In this document: one piece after another, positions 1 through 7,403 of the stretch
How the letters are laid out: each line of letters begins with the position of its first letter
Numbering within the stretch: position 1 is the stretch's first letter
IMG/VR virus record: IMGVR_UViG_3300044941_000097
Span: 1 to 32,771 of that record
From: a virus
Reading direction: 5' to 3' (one strand)
Length of the DNA stretch: 32,771 bases
Translations under genes and position numbers: made by a program
The notes under the pieces: model-generated
What the model was told of the DNA's origin: nothing
Database searches by the model: none
Seen by the model: the letters and a program-made list of their open reading frames with translations, nothing else

Positions 1-2
1 TC

Positions 3-320
3 GGCCACGGGGAGGCACGGAAGGCCTACCGGGCGGCGGTGCTCGCCGCCCCCATCGTGGTGCTCGACGACTTCGGCACCGAAGAGCCGAGCAGCCGGGC
101 CCAGGCGGCGCTCTTCGACATCATCAACGCCCGCTACAACAGGGGCGCCGAGGGCGTCACCATCGTCACGACCAACACCAAGGCGGCAGACATGGCCCTG
201 CGCTATGCCGCTCTGGACCAGCAGGCCATCAAGCGGCTTGTCGACCGCCTGCTCGAACGCAACAAGGCCCTGGTTTTCGAGGGGCCGCCCTACCGGGCCC
301 GGCTGCGGGAGGACTGGTAA
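3..320 (+). CDS. DnaC/IstB-like helicase loader ATPase, C-terminal part (5' end outside window)
   Basis: The frame is open to the left edge, so this is the last ~105 residues of a longer protein. It shows a Walker B strand (IVVLDDFGTEE), then a segment ending in TIVTTNT that fits the sensor-1 strand of AAA+ proteins, then an arginine-containing helix (IKRLVDRLLER) and a short basic tail. This is the pattern of DnaC/IstB-type loaders, which deliver the replicative helicase to phage or host origins. Its place ahead of small early genes and the packaging genes fits the end of a replication module. The Walker A motif would lie outside the window, so the family call rests on the C-terminal half only. 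Confidence 0.75.
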   Translation, partial: GHGEARKAYRAAVLAAPIVVLDDFGTEEPSSRAQAALFDIINARYNRGAEGVTIVTTNTKAADMALRYAALDQQAIKRLVDRLLERNKALVFEGPPYRARLREDW

Positions 321-324
321 CCGC

Positions 325-444
325 ATGAAAGGAAGCACCAACGTGGCAATGCCCGGAACCCGGGAGGCGATCGGCTGGGCGCCGGCCTGCGCCTGCCCGC
401 CAAGAGGCAAATCCAGCAGCGGCGCCCGTTCTAGCCATGGCTGA
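325..444 (+). CDS. Possible 39-residue peptide, unknown
   Basis: An ATG four bases after the helicase-loader stop opens a 39-residue frame. GGGAGG lies about 12 bases upstream, inside the end of the previous gene, which is slightly far for a ribosome site. The peptide is rich in Gly, Ala, Pro and Ser, contains a CAC pair and shows no recognisable domain. It could be a real small early protein, a remnant, or a chance frame in GC-rich DNA. Function unknown. Confidence 0.25.
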   Translation: MKGSTNVAMPGTREAIGWAPACACPPRGKSSSGARSSHG

Positions 445-507
445 GCACTAGAGAAAACTTGAGTTCCACGCCCACCGCCACCACAGGCCCATGTGAGGAC
501 CACCCCG

Positions 508-1104
508 ATGACCCAGACCAAGACCTGCGACAAGTGCCAGGCCACCAAGCCGCTCAAGCGGTTCGCCTTTGTCGACCCGAAATGCACCAAGTTGGGCCAG
601 ACCTGCCTGGACTGCCTGAACGCCAAAAACGCCAAACACGCCGCACCCCAAGCTATCGCTGCCTGCCCGGTCTGCAAGAAGCTGCCCCAGTACGGTCACG
701 ACTCCTGGTGCACCCCCGAGCGGCGGGCCAACGCCGAGGCCGAGCGCCTCGCAACCAGCCCGCCCCCGCCGATGGTCGTCCGCCAGGGGCCCATCACCTT
801 CGCCGGCCCGCCGCAGCGCGTGAGGCCTGACGGGCCCGCCGCCCACTTCGGCCTCCACCCCGACGAGCTGACATACCGAGGCCGGCGAGGTGGCGCTGCC
901 AACCGGGCGCGCATCGAGCGGGAGCGCCAGGCATCGCGAACCCCGGCAGCCGCACCGCAGGCGGCCCCAGCGGCGGCAGTTACGGAGCCCAGACCGGGAC
1001 TGGCGGAGCTTATGGCCAAGGCCAGGGCCAGCATCCGCAGCGACGCCGAGCTGATCGCCGAACTCATCGACCGGATCAAGGCCACGAAAGGAGCCACAGC
1101 GTGA
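508..1104 (+). CDS. Zinc-ribbon protein of unknown function
   Basis: 198 residues. The N-terminal third holds three cysteine clusters: C7/C10 (CDKC), C26, C33/C36 (CLDC), then C53/C56 (CPVC) with C68, enough for two zinc ribbons. The rest is Pro/Ala/Arg-rich and probably flexible, ending in a charged amphipathic helix (residues ~165-195). I chose ATG 508 over the upstream GTG at 493 because GAGGA at 495-499 sits at normal spacing to 508. The stop overlaps the GTG start of the next gene, indicating translational coupling. Such proteins in phage early regions are usually nucleic-acid binding; no specific function can be assigned. Confidence 0.7.
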   Translation: MTQTKTCDKCQATKPLKRFAFVDPKCTKLGQTCLDCLNAKNAKHAAPQAIAACPVCKKLPQYGHDSWCTPERRANAEAERLATSPPPPMVVRQGPITFAGPPQRVRPDGPAAHFGLHPDELTYRGRRGGAANRARIERERQASRTPAAAPQAAPAAAVTEPRPGLAELMAKARASIRSDAELIAELIDRIKATKGATA

Positions 1105-1295
1105 AGATCCAGCTTTTGCCCGCCATGTGCAAGGACTGCGGCTGCGACATCCCCCGCCGACGGGGCACCGAGCGGTGCGGGCCGTGCGGCCAAGCGCATC
1201 GCCTTGCACAGCGATCGGAGCGCAACCGGGCCAACTACCAGGCCCGCAAGCTCAAGGTGATCCGCCGGCTCCTGGGTGGTGGAGGTGCGGCATGA
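1101..1295 (+). CDS. Small Cys-rich zinc-finger-like protein
   Basis: 64 residues from GTG 1101, with AAAGGAG just upstream and a GTGA overlap with the preceding stop. Cysteines 10, 13, 15, 26 and 29 form a CxxCxC...CxxC cluster typical of a small zinc ribbon, followed by a long basic helix (residues ~33-58, many Arg/Lys/Gln) that could contact nucleic acid. It is coupled to both neighbours by ATGA/GTGA-type overlaps, so it belongs to one early operon. Function unknown. Confidence 0.65.
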   Translation: MKIQLLPAMCKDCGCDIPRRRGTERCGPCGQAHRLAQRSERNRANYQARKLKVIRRLLGGGGAA

Positions 1296-1669
1296 CCGTG
1301 AAGCACCCAGCGAAATACTCGCCGGAGATCCTGCCGGTGATTGCCCGCTACGTCGACGGTGCCCGATCGGTCCTCGACCCGTTCGCCGGCACCGGGCGAA
1401 TCGGTCAGATCAAGGGAATGGTCACCGGCCACCCGCCGGCCGTGGTCGCCAACGAGCTCGAGCACGTCTGGCTGGCCGAGGCCCGGTCCAACGGCTGCGA
1501 CATCATCATCCAGGGCGACGCCCGCACGGTCAGCCGGGGGCTCGGCGGGTTCCGCATCGAGGCGGTGGCAACCAGCCCGGCCTACGGCAACCGCATGGCC
1601 GCCGAGTATGCCGCCGCTGTCAACCCGGTGGCGCTCATTGAGGCGCTGTTGGAGATTACCGACCAATAG
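1292..1669 (+). CDS. Truncated DNA methyltransferase-like protein with a foreign C-terminal tail
   Basis: 125 residues from ATG 1292, with GGAGG upstream and an ATGA overlap with the previous stop. It shows a SAM-binding motif I (VLDPFAGTGR, residues 27-36), an acidic strand end (ANELE, 53-57) and motif IV (TSPAYGNR, 94-101), the order found in amino-methyltransferases with FxGxG first and (T/S)PPY second. Full-length relatives continue well beyond motif IV. Here the similarity stops within a few residues and is replaced by a tail, NPVALIEALLEI (from residue 111), almost identical to the end of the next gene. The second proline of TSPPY is Ala. I infer a recombination-truncated enzyme that is probably inactive or altered. 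Confidence 0.65.
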   Translation: MTVKHPAKYSPEILPVIARYVDGARSVLDPFAGTGRIGQIKGMVTGHPPAVVANELEHVWLAEARSNGCDIIIQGDARTVSRGLGGFRIEAVATSPAYGNRMAAEYAAAVNPVALIEALLEITDQ

Positions 1670-1679
1670 GAGACAGACG

Positions 1680-2378
1680 ATGTTCACACCCACTCCCGAG
1701 TACCTCAACACGCTGACCCTGCGTCAGGGCATCGGCAGCGGACGACCCGGCGACAGGTGCGCCATCCAGGAACTTCGGGCCTGGCTGGAACTTGATCCAA
1801 CCACTGACGACATTCCGCCCTGCGTGAGTATGGTTATAGGCAGCCTGGTCATAGCCGTGCAGGACGAACGGCCCGAGTGGCGGGAGCAGATTATCCCGCT
1901 GTTGCCCCGGTTGATCGGCTCGGCTGCGAGCCGAGAAACCGAGTTGCAGCGGGTTTTTGCCTGCGCCGATTGGGCGGTTCGTGTGGCAGCGCCCGCAGCT
2001 CTGGACGCAGCGGGCCTGTCTGACCATGCCGAGAGGCTGCGGTCGCTGGCGCAGGTCATCGACGAGCCCACTGCCTACAAGGCCGCCAGTGCTGCCAGGG
2101 CCGTGGCCTATGCTGCCTATGCCGCCGACTATGCAGCCAGGGCCCCCGATGCTGCGGCCTATGCTGCCAGTGTCGCCGTGGCCGCCGATGATGCGGCCAC
2201 TGCTGCCGATGATGCCGTGACCGCCGATGATGCCGATGAGGCCGTAGTGCCTGCCGTTAGGTCGGCCGAGGCCGCCGACTATGTCGTCATGACCGCCGAC
2301 TATGCCTCAATTAACCCGGTGGCGCTGATTGAGGCGCTGCTGGGGATTAATGACGTTGAGGGGGTTGCTAATGTGTGA
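1680..2378 (+). CDS. Ala/Asp/Tyr-repeat protein, unknown function
   Basis: 232 residues from ATG 1680, with AGGAGA just upstream. The N-terminal ~130 residues look globular. Residues ~133-205 are a low-complexity tract of degenerate AAYAADYAA / ADDAATAADD units, encoded by imperfect repeats of gccgatgatgc-like DNA. The last ~20 residues (NPVALIEALLGI) match the tail of the upstream methyltransferase-like gene. Ala-rich AAYAADAA tracts are known in uncharacterised phage and bacterial proteins and probably form helical arrays. Third codon positions here are less G/C-biased than in the structural genes, suggesting a separately acquired accessory segment. Function unknown. Confidence 0.65.
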   Translation: MFTPTPEYLNTLTLRQGIGSGRPGDRCAIQELRAWLELDPTTDDIPPCVSMVIGSLVIAVQDERPEWREQIIPLLPRLIGSAASRETELQRVFACADWAVRVAAPAALDAAGLSDHAERLRSLAQVIDEPTAYKAASAARAVAYAAYAADYAARAPDAAAYAASVAVAADDAATAADDAVTADDADEAVVPAVRSAEAADYVVMTADYASINPVALIEALLGINDVEGVANV

Positions 2379-2847
2379 GTTAGGGGCTGCAACCGACACT
2401 CAGATGCGGGCGATGCAGGTCATAAAGGCGGCACAGGGAATCATCGATGCTTACGAGGAGGGCGGCGTCGTCTCGGCAGCGTGGGACGCCCTAGAGCAAC
2501 TGGCCCGAGGTGATATTGCCGGCGGTATCGGATTAACCGACGCCGGGTACCGCCGGCAGACGATCCGGTCGGAGTTTATGGCGATCATCGCCGATCGGGA
2601 CAAGCGCATCGCCGACCTGGAGCGTCAAAATGCCCGGCTCCTGCACGATCTCAGCGATGCCGTTCATCAGGTTGTCGCCACCGATGGGCGTTGCCAGGAG
2701 CTGGAGGCCGCCTATCAGGAGGCAGGCGAGCATCTGCACACAGCCGACAGCCTCAGCCTGTGCCGGGCAAACCTGGCGGCTGCACAGGCTGAGGTAGAGC
2801 GGTTGAGGAAGGCTCTGATGCTGGCCACGCAGGAGGTAGAGCGATGA
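2371..2847 (+). CDS. Coiled-coil phage protein, unknown function
   Basis: 158 residues. ATG 2371 overlaps the previous stop by eight bases, and GAGGGGG lies just upstream. After a short helical N-terminus (residues ~5-45) the protein has a long heptad-like region (residues ~70-155: RDKRIADLERQNARL, and AAAQAEVERLRKAL near the end), indicating an oligomeric coiled coil. It is translationally coupled to the next gene by ATGA. No enzyme motif is visible. Confidence 0.6.
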   Translation: MCELGAATDTQMRAMQVIKAAQGIIDAYEEGGVVSAAWDALEQLARGDIAGGIGLTDAGYRRQTIRSEFMAIIADRDKRIADLERQNARLLHDLSDAVHQVVATDGRCQELEAAYQEAGEHLHTADSLSLCRANLAAAQAEVERLRKALMLATQEVER

Positions 2848-3131
2848 GCGGCGGATCGTATAACTACGCCTACTGCACGGTGCAGGACATGGCCGAATCC
2901 CTCAGGCGGTCGCGTGACCCTCTGCGTCGGGCGTTCGCTGCCCATCTGTTTCTCGTCGCCACGGCCATGCGTAATGTCGAGTGGGTGGACAGCGGCGATT
3001 ACGGCATTGGTGACGAGGTGGAATCTGTTCGAGCCTGTATCACACCGGCGCAGGAGATGGCTGAGGTTGTCCAGGATGCCATCGTGGCCATTGATACACT
3101 AACCCGCCTCATCGCCGAGGCCGGGCGCTGA
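2844..3131 (+). CDS. MSGGSYNY-type small phage protein
   Basis: 95 residues from ATG 2844, overlapping the previous stop as ATGA. It begins MSGGSYNYAYCTVQDM, an N-terminus I recognise from a widespread group of uncharacterised phage proteins that begin MSGGSY(N/D)Y. The rest is predicted helical, with acidic patches (EWVDSGDYGIGDE) and a closing amphipathic helix. It is part of the lower-GC accessory operon at 1680-3570. The family has no function that I know of. Confidence 0.6.
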   Translation: MSGGSYNYAYCTVQDMAESLRRSRDPLRRAFAAHLFLVATAMRNVEWVDSGDYGIGDEVESVRACITPAQEMAEVVQDAIVAIDTLTRLIAEAGR

Positions 3132-3160
3132 TTGCCAAAATTGAACCAGAACTCAGCCGT

Positions 3161-3316
3161 ATGGCTCTGCTTAAGCGGGTCAGGGGTCTAGATGTCGGCA
3201 AGGTTTTGCCAAATAAGCGGCCTAAGAGCGTTGTGGTCGGCGGGGCTGGTCGAGCAGCAGGCCTCCGCCTGATCCATCCTCCGGAAGAAATTTTGCACCC
3301 TGAAAGGCAGTCATAA
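3161..3316 (+). CDS. Small basic protein (51 aa, or 61 aa from an upstream ATT)
   Basis: The reading frame from 3131 to 3316 is open, fills the whole gap between two genes and ends TAATG, overlapping the next start. ATG 3161 gives 51 residues (starting MALLKRVRGLDVGK). The ten codons upstream (IAKIEPELSR) also read like protein and begin exactly at the previous TGA, so a non-standard ATT start coupled to that stop is possible. The protein is basic and contains GGAGRAAGLRLIHPPEE. Coding is supported by the exact fit between neighbours, not by homology. Confidence 0.45.
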   Translation: MALLKRVRGLDVGKVLPNKRPKSVVVGGAGRAAGLRLIHPPEEILHPERQS

Positions 3317-3573
3317 TGCGGCACAGCGACACACGTTTACCGGCAGACGTGCCAAACGCCGGAAAATCGGCCACTATCGTTATTGGCCAGGATCAGGCCC
3401 AGGTTCACCTGGCGCCGACACACTGCCCGGTCTGCCTCTCCAAACTCCGCACCAAGCGCACCTACCGCCTCGCCGATCACGGCGTCAGGCGGTATCGCTA
3501 TTGCCCGGAGGGCTGCTACTCCGACCGAGCGGCGCTGATCGTCGAAAAGGCGGCCATGCATGAACCTGTTTGA
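3316..3573 (+). CDS. Zinc-ribbon protein, unknown
   Basis: 85 residues from ATG 3316, which shares its A with the previous stop. GAAAGG lies upstream. A four-cysteine ribbon is visible: C37/C40 (CPVC) and C63/C67 (CPEGC), separated by a basic hairpin-like stretch (KLRTKRTYRLADHGVRRYRY). This arrangement fits a small nucleic-acid-binding ribbon. The stop overlaps the following gene by 14 bases. Function unknown. Confidence 0.6.
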   Translation: MRHSDTRLPADVPNAGKSATIVIGQDQAQVHLAPTHCPVCLSKLRTKRTYRLADHGVRRYRYCPEGCYSDRAALIVEKAAMHEPV

Positions 3574-4087
3574 CGCCCTCTGGCACTACGACGCCCTCGT
3601 CGCCCGGGTCCCGCTGCATCAGTGGCGGGACGAGGACTCCGGCGAGTGCCCCGCCTGCTGGTGCGAGTACGTCCAGCTCGAAGCCCTTGAGCGCCAGGCG
3701 CTGAACGAAGGCCGGCGGGTCGAGGTCCGCCGCAGGCTGGTCAAGGCCTGCATCCACCGGGAGCGGGGCCACGTCGAGGACGGCGTGCCCTACCGGGCGC
3801 CGTACCACAACCCGAAAGTCTCCGACCCGATGGCCGTCGTCGCTCTCAAGGCGGACATCGACCGGCAGATCGACGCCATGCCGCCGATGGCGCGCCGCAT
3901 GTTCGACCTGCTCTACCGGTCCCTGGCGATCGGAGAAGACGGCCGGCCCCGCCGGCGATCGCTGGGCGAGGTGCGGGCCATCCTGCGCCGGCCATGGGAC
4001 GTGGTCACCAGCTCGCACGATTACCACCTGCGCCGGATGGAACGAACCCTGGCTGATTGGTTCCCCCGCGATCGGAGGAGCGCATGA
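3560..4087 (+). CDS. Putative late-transcription regulator (sigma region 4-like), upstream of terminase
   Basis: 175 residues. An N-terminal CPAC motif (residues ~31-34) precedes a helical body. The C-terminal third (residues ~92-170) reads DIDRQIDAMPPMARRMFDLLYRSL ... RRSLGEVRAILRR ... HDYHLRRMERTL, resembling a sigma-70 region 4-like helix-turn-helix, as in ArpU/RinA-type proteins. Those regulators control late genes in phages of Gram-positive bacteria and are typically encoded just before terminase, as here. Similarity is at the level of pattern, so the role is an inference. Confidence 0.45.
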   Translation: MNLFDALWHYDALVARVPLHQWRDEDSGECPACWCEYVQLEALERQALNEGRRVEVRRRLVKACIHRERGHVEDGVPYRAPYHNPKVSDPMAVVALKADIDRQIDAMPPMARRMFDLLYRSLAIGEDGRPRRRSLGEVRAILRRPWDVVTSSHDYHLRRMERTLADWFPRDRRSA

Positions 4088-4149
4088 GGCGGCACGCTCG
4101 CCGGCGACGGCGGAACCGGGAATGGCGGAGCCGGGCCGAGAAAGCGTAA
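4084..4149 (+). CDS. Possible 21-residue Arg-rich peptide
   Basis: ATG 4084 overlaps the preceding stop as ATGA and has GGAG upstream. The 21-codon frame encodes a very basic peptide (MRRHARRRRRNREW...). The coupling and ribosome site allow translation, but no homology can be seen. It may only pass ribosomes toward the terminase genes. Confidence 0.3.
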   Translation: MRRHARRRRRNREWRSRAEKA

Positions 4150-4158
4150 GGCGCTACG

Positions 4159-4674
4159 ATGCCCGCAGACGACAACCTGAGTGACGCTCAGCGCCTCTTC
4201 GTCCAGTACTACCTCAAGACCCTCAATGCCACCGAGGCCGCCAAGCTGGCCGGCTATAGCGAGAAGACGGCAGATCGCATCGGCCATCAGCTGATGCAGA
4301 AGCCAGCTGTGAAGCGGGCCATCAAGCAGGCGATGGACCGCCGGGCCCGCCGACTGGAGATCGACGCCGACCGGGTGCTCGAAGAGCTGGCGGCGATCGG
4401 CTTCGCCAGCATGGGCGACTTCGCCAGCTGGGGACCGAAGGGCGTGAAGATCAAGGACAGCCGCAAGCTCGACACCCGGGCGGTCCAGGGAATCTCGGAA
4501 GGCACCAACGGGCAGAAGACGATCAAGCTGCACGACAAGCTCGAGGCGCTCAAGCACCTGGCCCAGCACCTGGGCCTGCTGCGCAACGAGCCGCCGCCCG
4601 CCGACCCAACCGATCCGCTCGACCGTCTCGAGCAGGCCATAGCGATGAGCATCGAGAACCTGAACGAACCATGA
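4159..4674 (+). CDS. terS: Terminase small subunit
   Basis: 171 residues from ATG 4159. The N-terminus (LSDAQRLFVQYYLKTLNATEAAKLAGYSEKTA, residues ~7-38) is the helix-turn-helix DNA-recognition segment of the Terminase_2 family, followed by the usual LMQKPAVKRAIKQAMDRR segment, a central oligomerisation region and KLEALKHLAQHLGLL near the end. TerS recognises the packaging site on concatemeric phage DNA and loads the large subunit. Its stop overlaps the terL start by four bases, indicating stoichiometric coupling. Length and order are normal for the family. Confidence 0.93.
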   Translation: MPADDNLSDAQRLFVQYYLKTLNATEAAKLAGYSEKTADRIGHQLMQKPAVKRAIKQAMDRRARRLEIDADRVLEELAAIGFASMGDFASWGPKGVKIKDSRKLDTRAVQGISEGTNGQKTIKLHDKLEALKHLAQHLGLLRNEPPPADPTDPLDRLEQAIAMSIENLNEP

Positions 4675-5927
4675 GCTTCGTCTACGCCCCGTTCAGCCGC
4701 AAGCAGCTGGCGGTGATCGCCGCCCCGCTGAAGCGGATCAACATCCTCGATGGGGCGGTCCGCTCCGGAAAGACCATCGCCTCGCTGGTCCGCTGGTTGC
4801 GGTATGTCGGCCGGGAGACGAGCCCCGGCGCCAACCTCCTGATGCTGGGCGTCACCGAGCGGACCCTGTACCGCAACGTGGTTGAACCCATCCAAGAGAT
4901 CGCCGGCGAACGCTACGCCGACTACGTCAAAGGCGAGCTGCGCCTGTTCGGCCGGACCTGCTACTGCATTGGCGCCGACGACGCCTCGGCCGAGCGACGG
5001 ATCCGCGGCATGACCGTCGAGGGAGCCTACGTCGACGAGGCAACGCTGATCCCCAGCGGCGTGCTCAAGCAATCCCGGCTGCGCTGCTCGGCCGGCAAGG
5101 GCGCCTCGATCTGGACGACCAACCCGGATAGCCCCTTCCACGAGATCCACCAGGAGTGGATCGAGCGCATGGCAGAGCTGGCCGACCGGCTGAACTACTG
5201 GCACTTCACCCTCGACGACAACCTGTCGCTGAGCGAGGAGTACAAGCGGGAGCTGAGCGAGGGCTTCACCGGGATCTGGTACCGCCGCTTCATCGAGGGC
5301 CTGTGGCTCCTAGCCGAGGGCCTGATCTACGACCTCTTCAGCCCTGACGCCTATGGCTTCGACGACACCGACGCCCCGCCAGCCTTCGACGCCCACGACC
5401 TGAGCCTGGACTACGGCACGCAGAACCCCTTCGCCGCCCACCTGATCGGGGCACGGGGCGAGGCCAGCTGGCTCTGGTCCGAGTACTACTACGCCGGCCG
5501 GGAGGCGATGGTCCAGAAGACCGACGACGAGTACCTCGCCGATCTGCTGGCTTGGTTGAAAGACAGCGGCCTTGAGCCTGGCCGGATCCGCCAGGTGGTG
5601 ATTGACCCGTCGGCCGCCAGCTTCAAGGCGCTGCTGCGCCGGCACGGCTTCCAGGTACGCGACGCCATCAACGACGTCGTGCCCGGGATTCGCACGGTCT
5701 CCACTCGGCTCAAGCGGGGCCAGCTGCGGGTGCACCGTCGGCGCTGCCCCAACACGGTCAAGGAGTTCGGCGTCTACAGCTGGGACCCCAAGGCCGCCAA
5801 GCGTGGCGAAGACAAGCCGCTCAAGCAACACGACCACGCCATGGACGCGCTGCGCTACCACCAGCACACGCTCCACGGCGGCGTCACACCCGAGATCACA
5901 GTCCAGCGGGCAGGTGTCCGCCGGTAG
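4671..5927 (+). CDS. terL: Terminase large subunit (packaging ATPase-nuclease)
   Basis: 418 residues, ATG overlapping the terS stop. It has a Walker A-like loop GAVRSGKT (residues 28-35), a Walker B strand ending in YVDE (120-123) and a coupling motif near WTTNPD. The C-terminal RNase H-fold nuclease has acidic residues at D247 (LDYGTQ), D312 (VIDPSAAS) and D388/D392 (DHAMDALRY). The enzyme cuts concatemers and drives DNA through the portal using ATP. The nearest recognisable type is the PBSX/Terminase_3-6 group, which is mostly linked to headful packaging. All key residues appear intact. Confidence 0.95.
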   Translation: MSFVYAPFSRKQLAVIAAPLKRINILDGAVRSGKTIASLVRWLRYVGRETSPGANLLMLGVTERTLYRNVVEPIQEIAGERYADYVKGELRLFGRTCYCIGADDASAERRIRGMTVEGAYVDEATLIPSGVLKQSRLRCSAGKGASIWTTNPDSPFHEIHQEWIERMAELADRLNYWHFTLDDNLSLSEEYKRELSEGFTGIWYRRFIEGLWLLAEGLIYDLFSPDAYGFDDTDAPPAFDAHDLSLDYGTQNPFAAHLIGARGEASWLWSEYYYAGREAMVQKTDDEYLADLLAWLKDSGLEPGRIRQVVIDPSAASFKALLRRHGFQVRDAINDVVPGIRTVSTRLKRGQLRVHRRRCPNTVKEFGVYSWDPKAAKRGEDKPLKQHDHAMDALRYHQHTLHGGVTPEITVQRAGVRR

Positions 5928-5939
5928 AGGAGCCGTTCG

Positions 5940-7403
5940 ATGTTCGGATCGCAGACCAGCACGCTGCTCGCCCAGGTGCGCAACTCTGCCCCGAGCAAGG
6001 CGGCCCAGTGCGTACTCAAGGCCCAGGCCTGGTACGAAGGCACGCCCTACGACGGCAACGACCCGGACTTCACCCTCGACGCCGACACCCGGCCCAAGGT
6101 GATCGTCCCGATCCCCAAGATGATCGTCGACAAGGCGGCCAGCCTGCTCTTCGGGCGCGCCCCGCAGCTCACTGCCGACGACGACCAGGTGCAGGAGTTC
6201 GTTCAGGAGGTCTGGGGCGCCAACAGGCTGGTGAGCAAGCTGCTCGGCTTCGCTCGGGTCAACGCCTACGCCGGGGCTGGCTGGCTCAAGTTCGTGCACA
6301 ACCCGACGCCCGGCTCCGCCAACCCATGGCCGATCCAGTACTACCACCAGGGCTACGTCGAGCCGGTCTACTCGACGGCCTACCCCGACGAGCTCGAGCG
6401 GATCAAGATCACGTACCGGGTCGAGGGCGCCGACGGGAAGCTCACCTGGTACCGGGAGGAGTGGACGGCCACCGACTACCGGGAATGGACCGACGTCCCG
6501 GTAGTCAGCGGCCAGCTGCCGAACTTCGACAAAATCCCCCCGACCAAGCAGGACGCCAACACCTACGGCGAGATCCCGCTGGTCAACTGGCCGAACCTCT
6601 ACGACCCCGAGCTGGATCCCGGCGCCGGCCGGGGCGACCTGGACGGGCTGTGGTCGCTCTTCCACCGGATCAACATCGTGGCCGATGACGTCGGCCTGGC
6701 GCTGCAGCTCGACGCTAAGGGCGCCTGGCTGGCCTACGGCTTGGGCACCGGGGCTGCCGTCGACCTGACGCCTGGCTCGGTGAACATCGCCAGCGATTCC
6801 GATGCCTTCATCAAGGCGGTCGAGGCGGGCAAGCCTCACCTGGCCGAGGCCCGCGAGTTCCTCAAGGTGCTTGAGCGCTGGGTCTTCAACGCCGCCCGGA
6901 TCGTCTACTTCGATCCGACCGAGATCAGCCTGGGTCAGCTCAGCGGGCTGGCCATCCGACTGCTGTACGGACCCTCGATCGAACTCACCGATGAGAAGCG
7001 CCGCCACGCCGGTGAGGCCATCGAGGAGCTCTTCGAGAAGATCGCACGGGCGGCCAAGAAGCTGGGCGTCGCCTCCAACCTGCCGGCCAAGCCGGACGTG
7101 GAGACCGTCTGGCCTGAGCTGTTCGCCCCCAGCCAGGAAGAGATCGCCCAGGCCCAGACCAACCTGCTCCAAGCCGAGCAGGCCGGTTGGATCACGGCGA
7201 AGGAGGCCCGGCAGAAGGCGGCCCTGCTCCACGGGTTCCGCCACACCGGCGAGCGCGACACCGAGCTGGATGCCGAAGACGAAGGACTGAGCGAGGCCGT
7301 CGATGGCGCCAAGCAAGCGGACGAAGAACTGGACGAAGAGCCTGACCAAGGCCGAGGCCGAGCGCCTGGCGGCCGAGGATCAGGCGGCGTCCAGGCTCGT
7401 TAA
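5940..7403 (+). CDS. Portal protein (SPP1 Gp6-like)
   Basis: 487 residues from ATG 5940, with GAGG upstream. The protein has the features of SPP1-Gp6/Phage_prot_Gp6 portals: an N-terminal arm, PKMIVDKAASLLFGRAP (residues ~59-75), a WAN-type core, a long helix region around GDLDGLWSLFHRINIVADD, and a C-terminal segment of ~120 residues with charged helices. Twelve copies form the channel at the capsid vertex. The last 33 codons overlap the next gene in another frame. The end (GRGRAPGGRGSGGVQAR) looks like low-complexity read-through of that gene's DNA, so the C-terminus may be dispensable. Confidence 0.9.
   Translation: MFGSQTSTLLAQVRNSAPSKAAQCVLKAQAWYEGTPYDGNDPDFTLDADTRPKVIVPIPKMIVDKAASLLFGRAPQLTADDDQVQEFVQEVWGANRLVSKLLGFARVNAYAGAGWLKFVHNPTPGSANPWPIQYYHQGYVEPVYSTAYPDELERIKITYRVEGADGKLTWYREEWTATDYREWTDVPVVSGQLPNFDKIPPTKQDANTYGEIPLVNWPNLYDPELDPGAGRGDLDGLWSLFHRINIVADDVGLALQLDAKGAWLAYGLGTGAAVDLTPGSVNIASDSDAFIKAVEAGKPHLAEAREFLKVLERWVFNAARIVYFDPTEISLGQLSGLAIRLLYGPSIELTDEKRRHAGEAIEELFEKIARAAKKLGVASNLPAKPDVETVWPELFAPSQEEIAQAQTNLLQAEQAGWITAKEARQKAALLHGFRHTGERDTELDAEDEGLSEAVDGAKQADEELDEEPDQGRGRAPGGRGSGGVQAR

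Noticed and set aside
2080-2310. CRISPR-like array
   Set aside because: The repeats are short, degenerate and in-frame Ala/Asp/Tyr codons with no spacers.
5310-7349. Minus-strand open frame of 679 codons
   Set aside because: It is antisense to the terL and portal genes and rich in Leu/Gly/Val/Asp from codon bias. No motif was seen.
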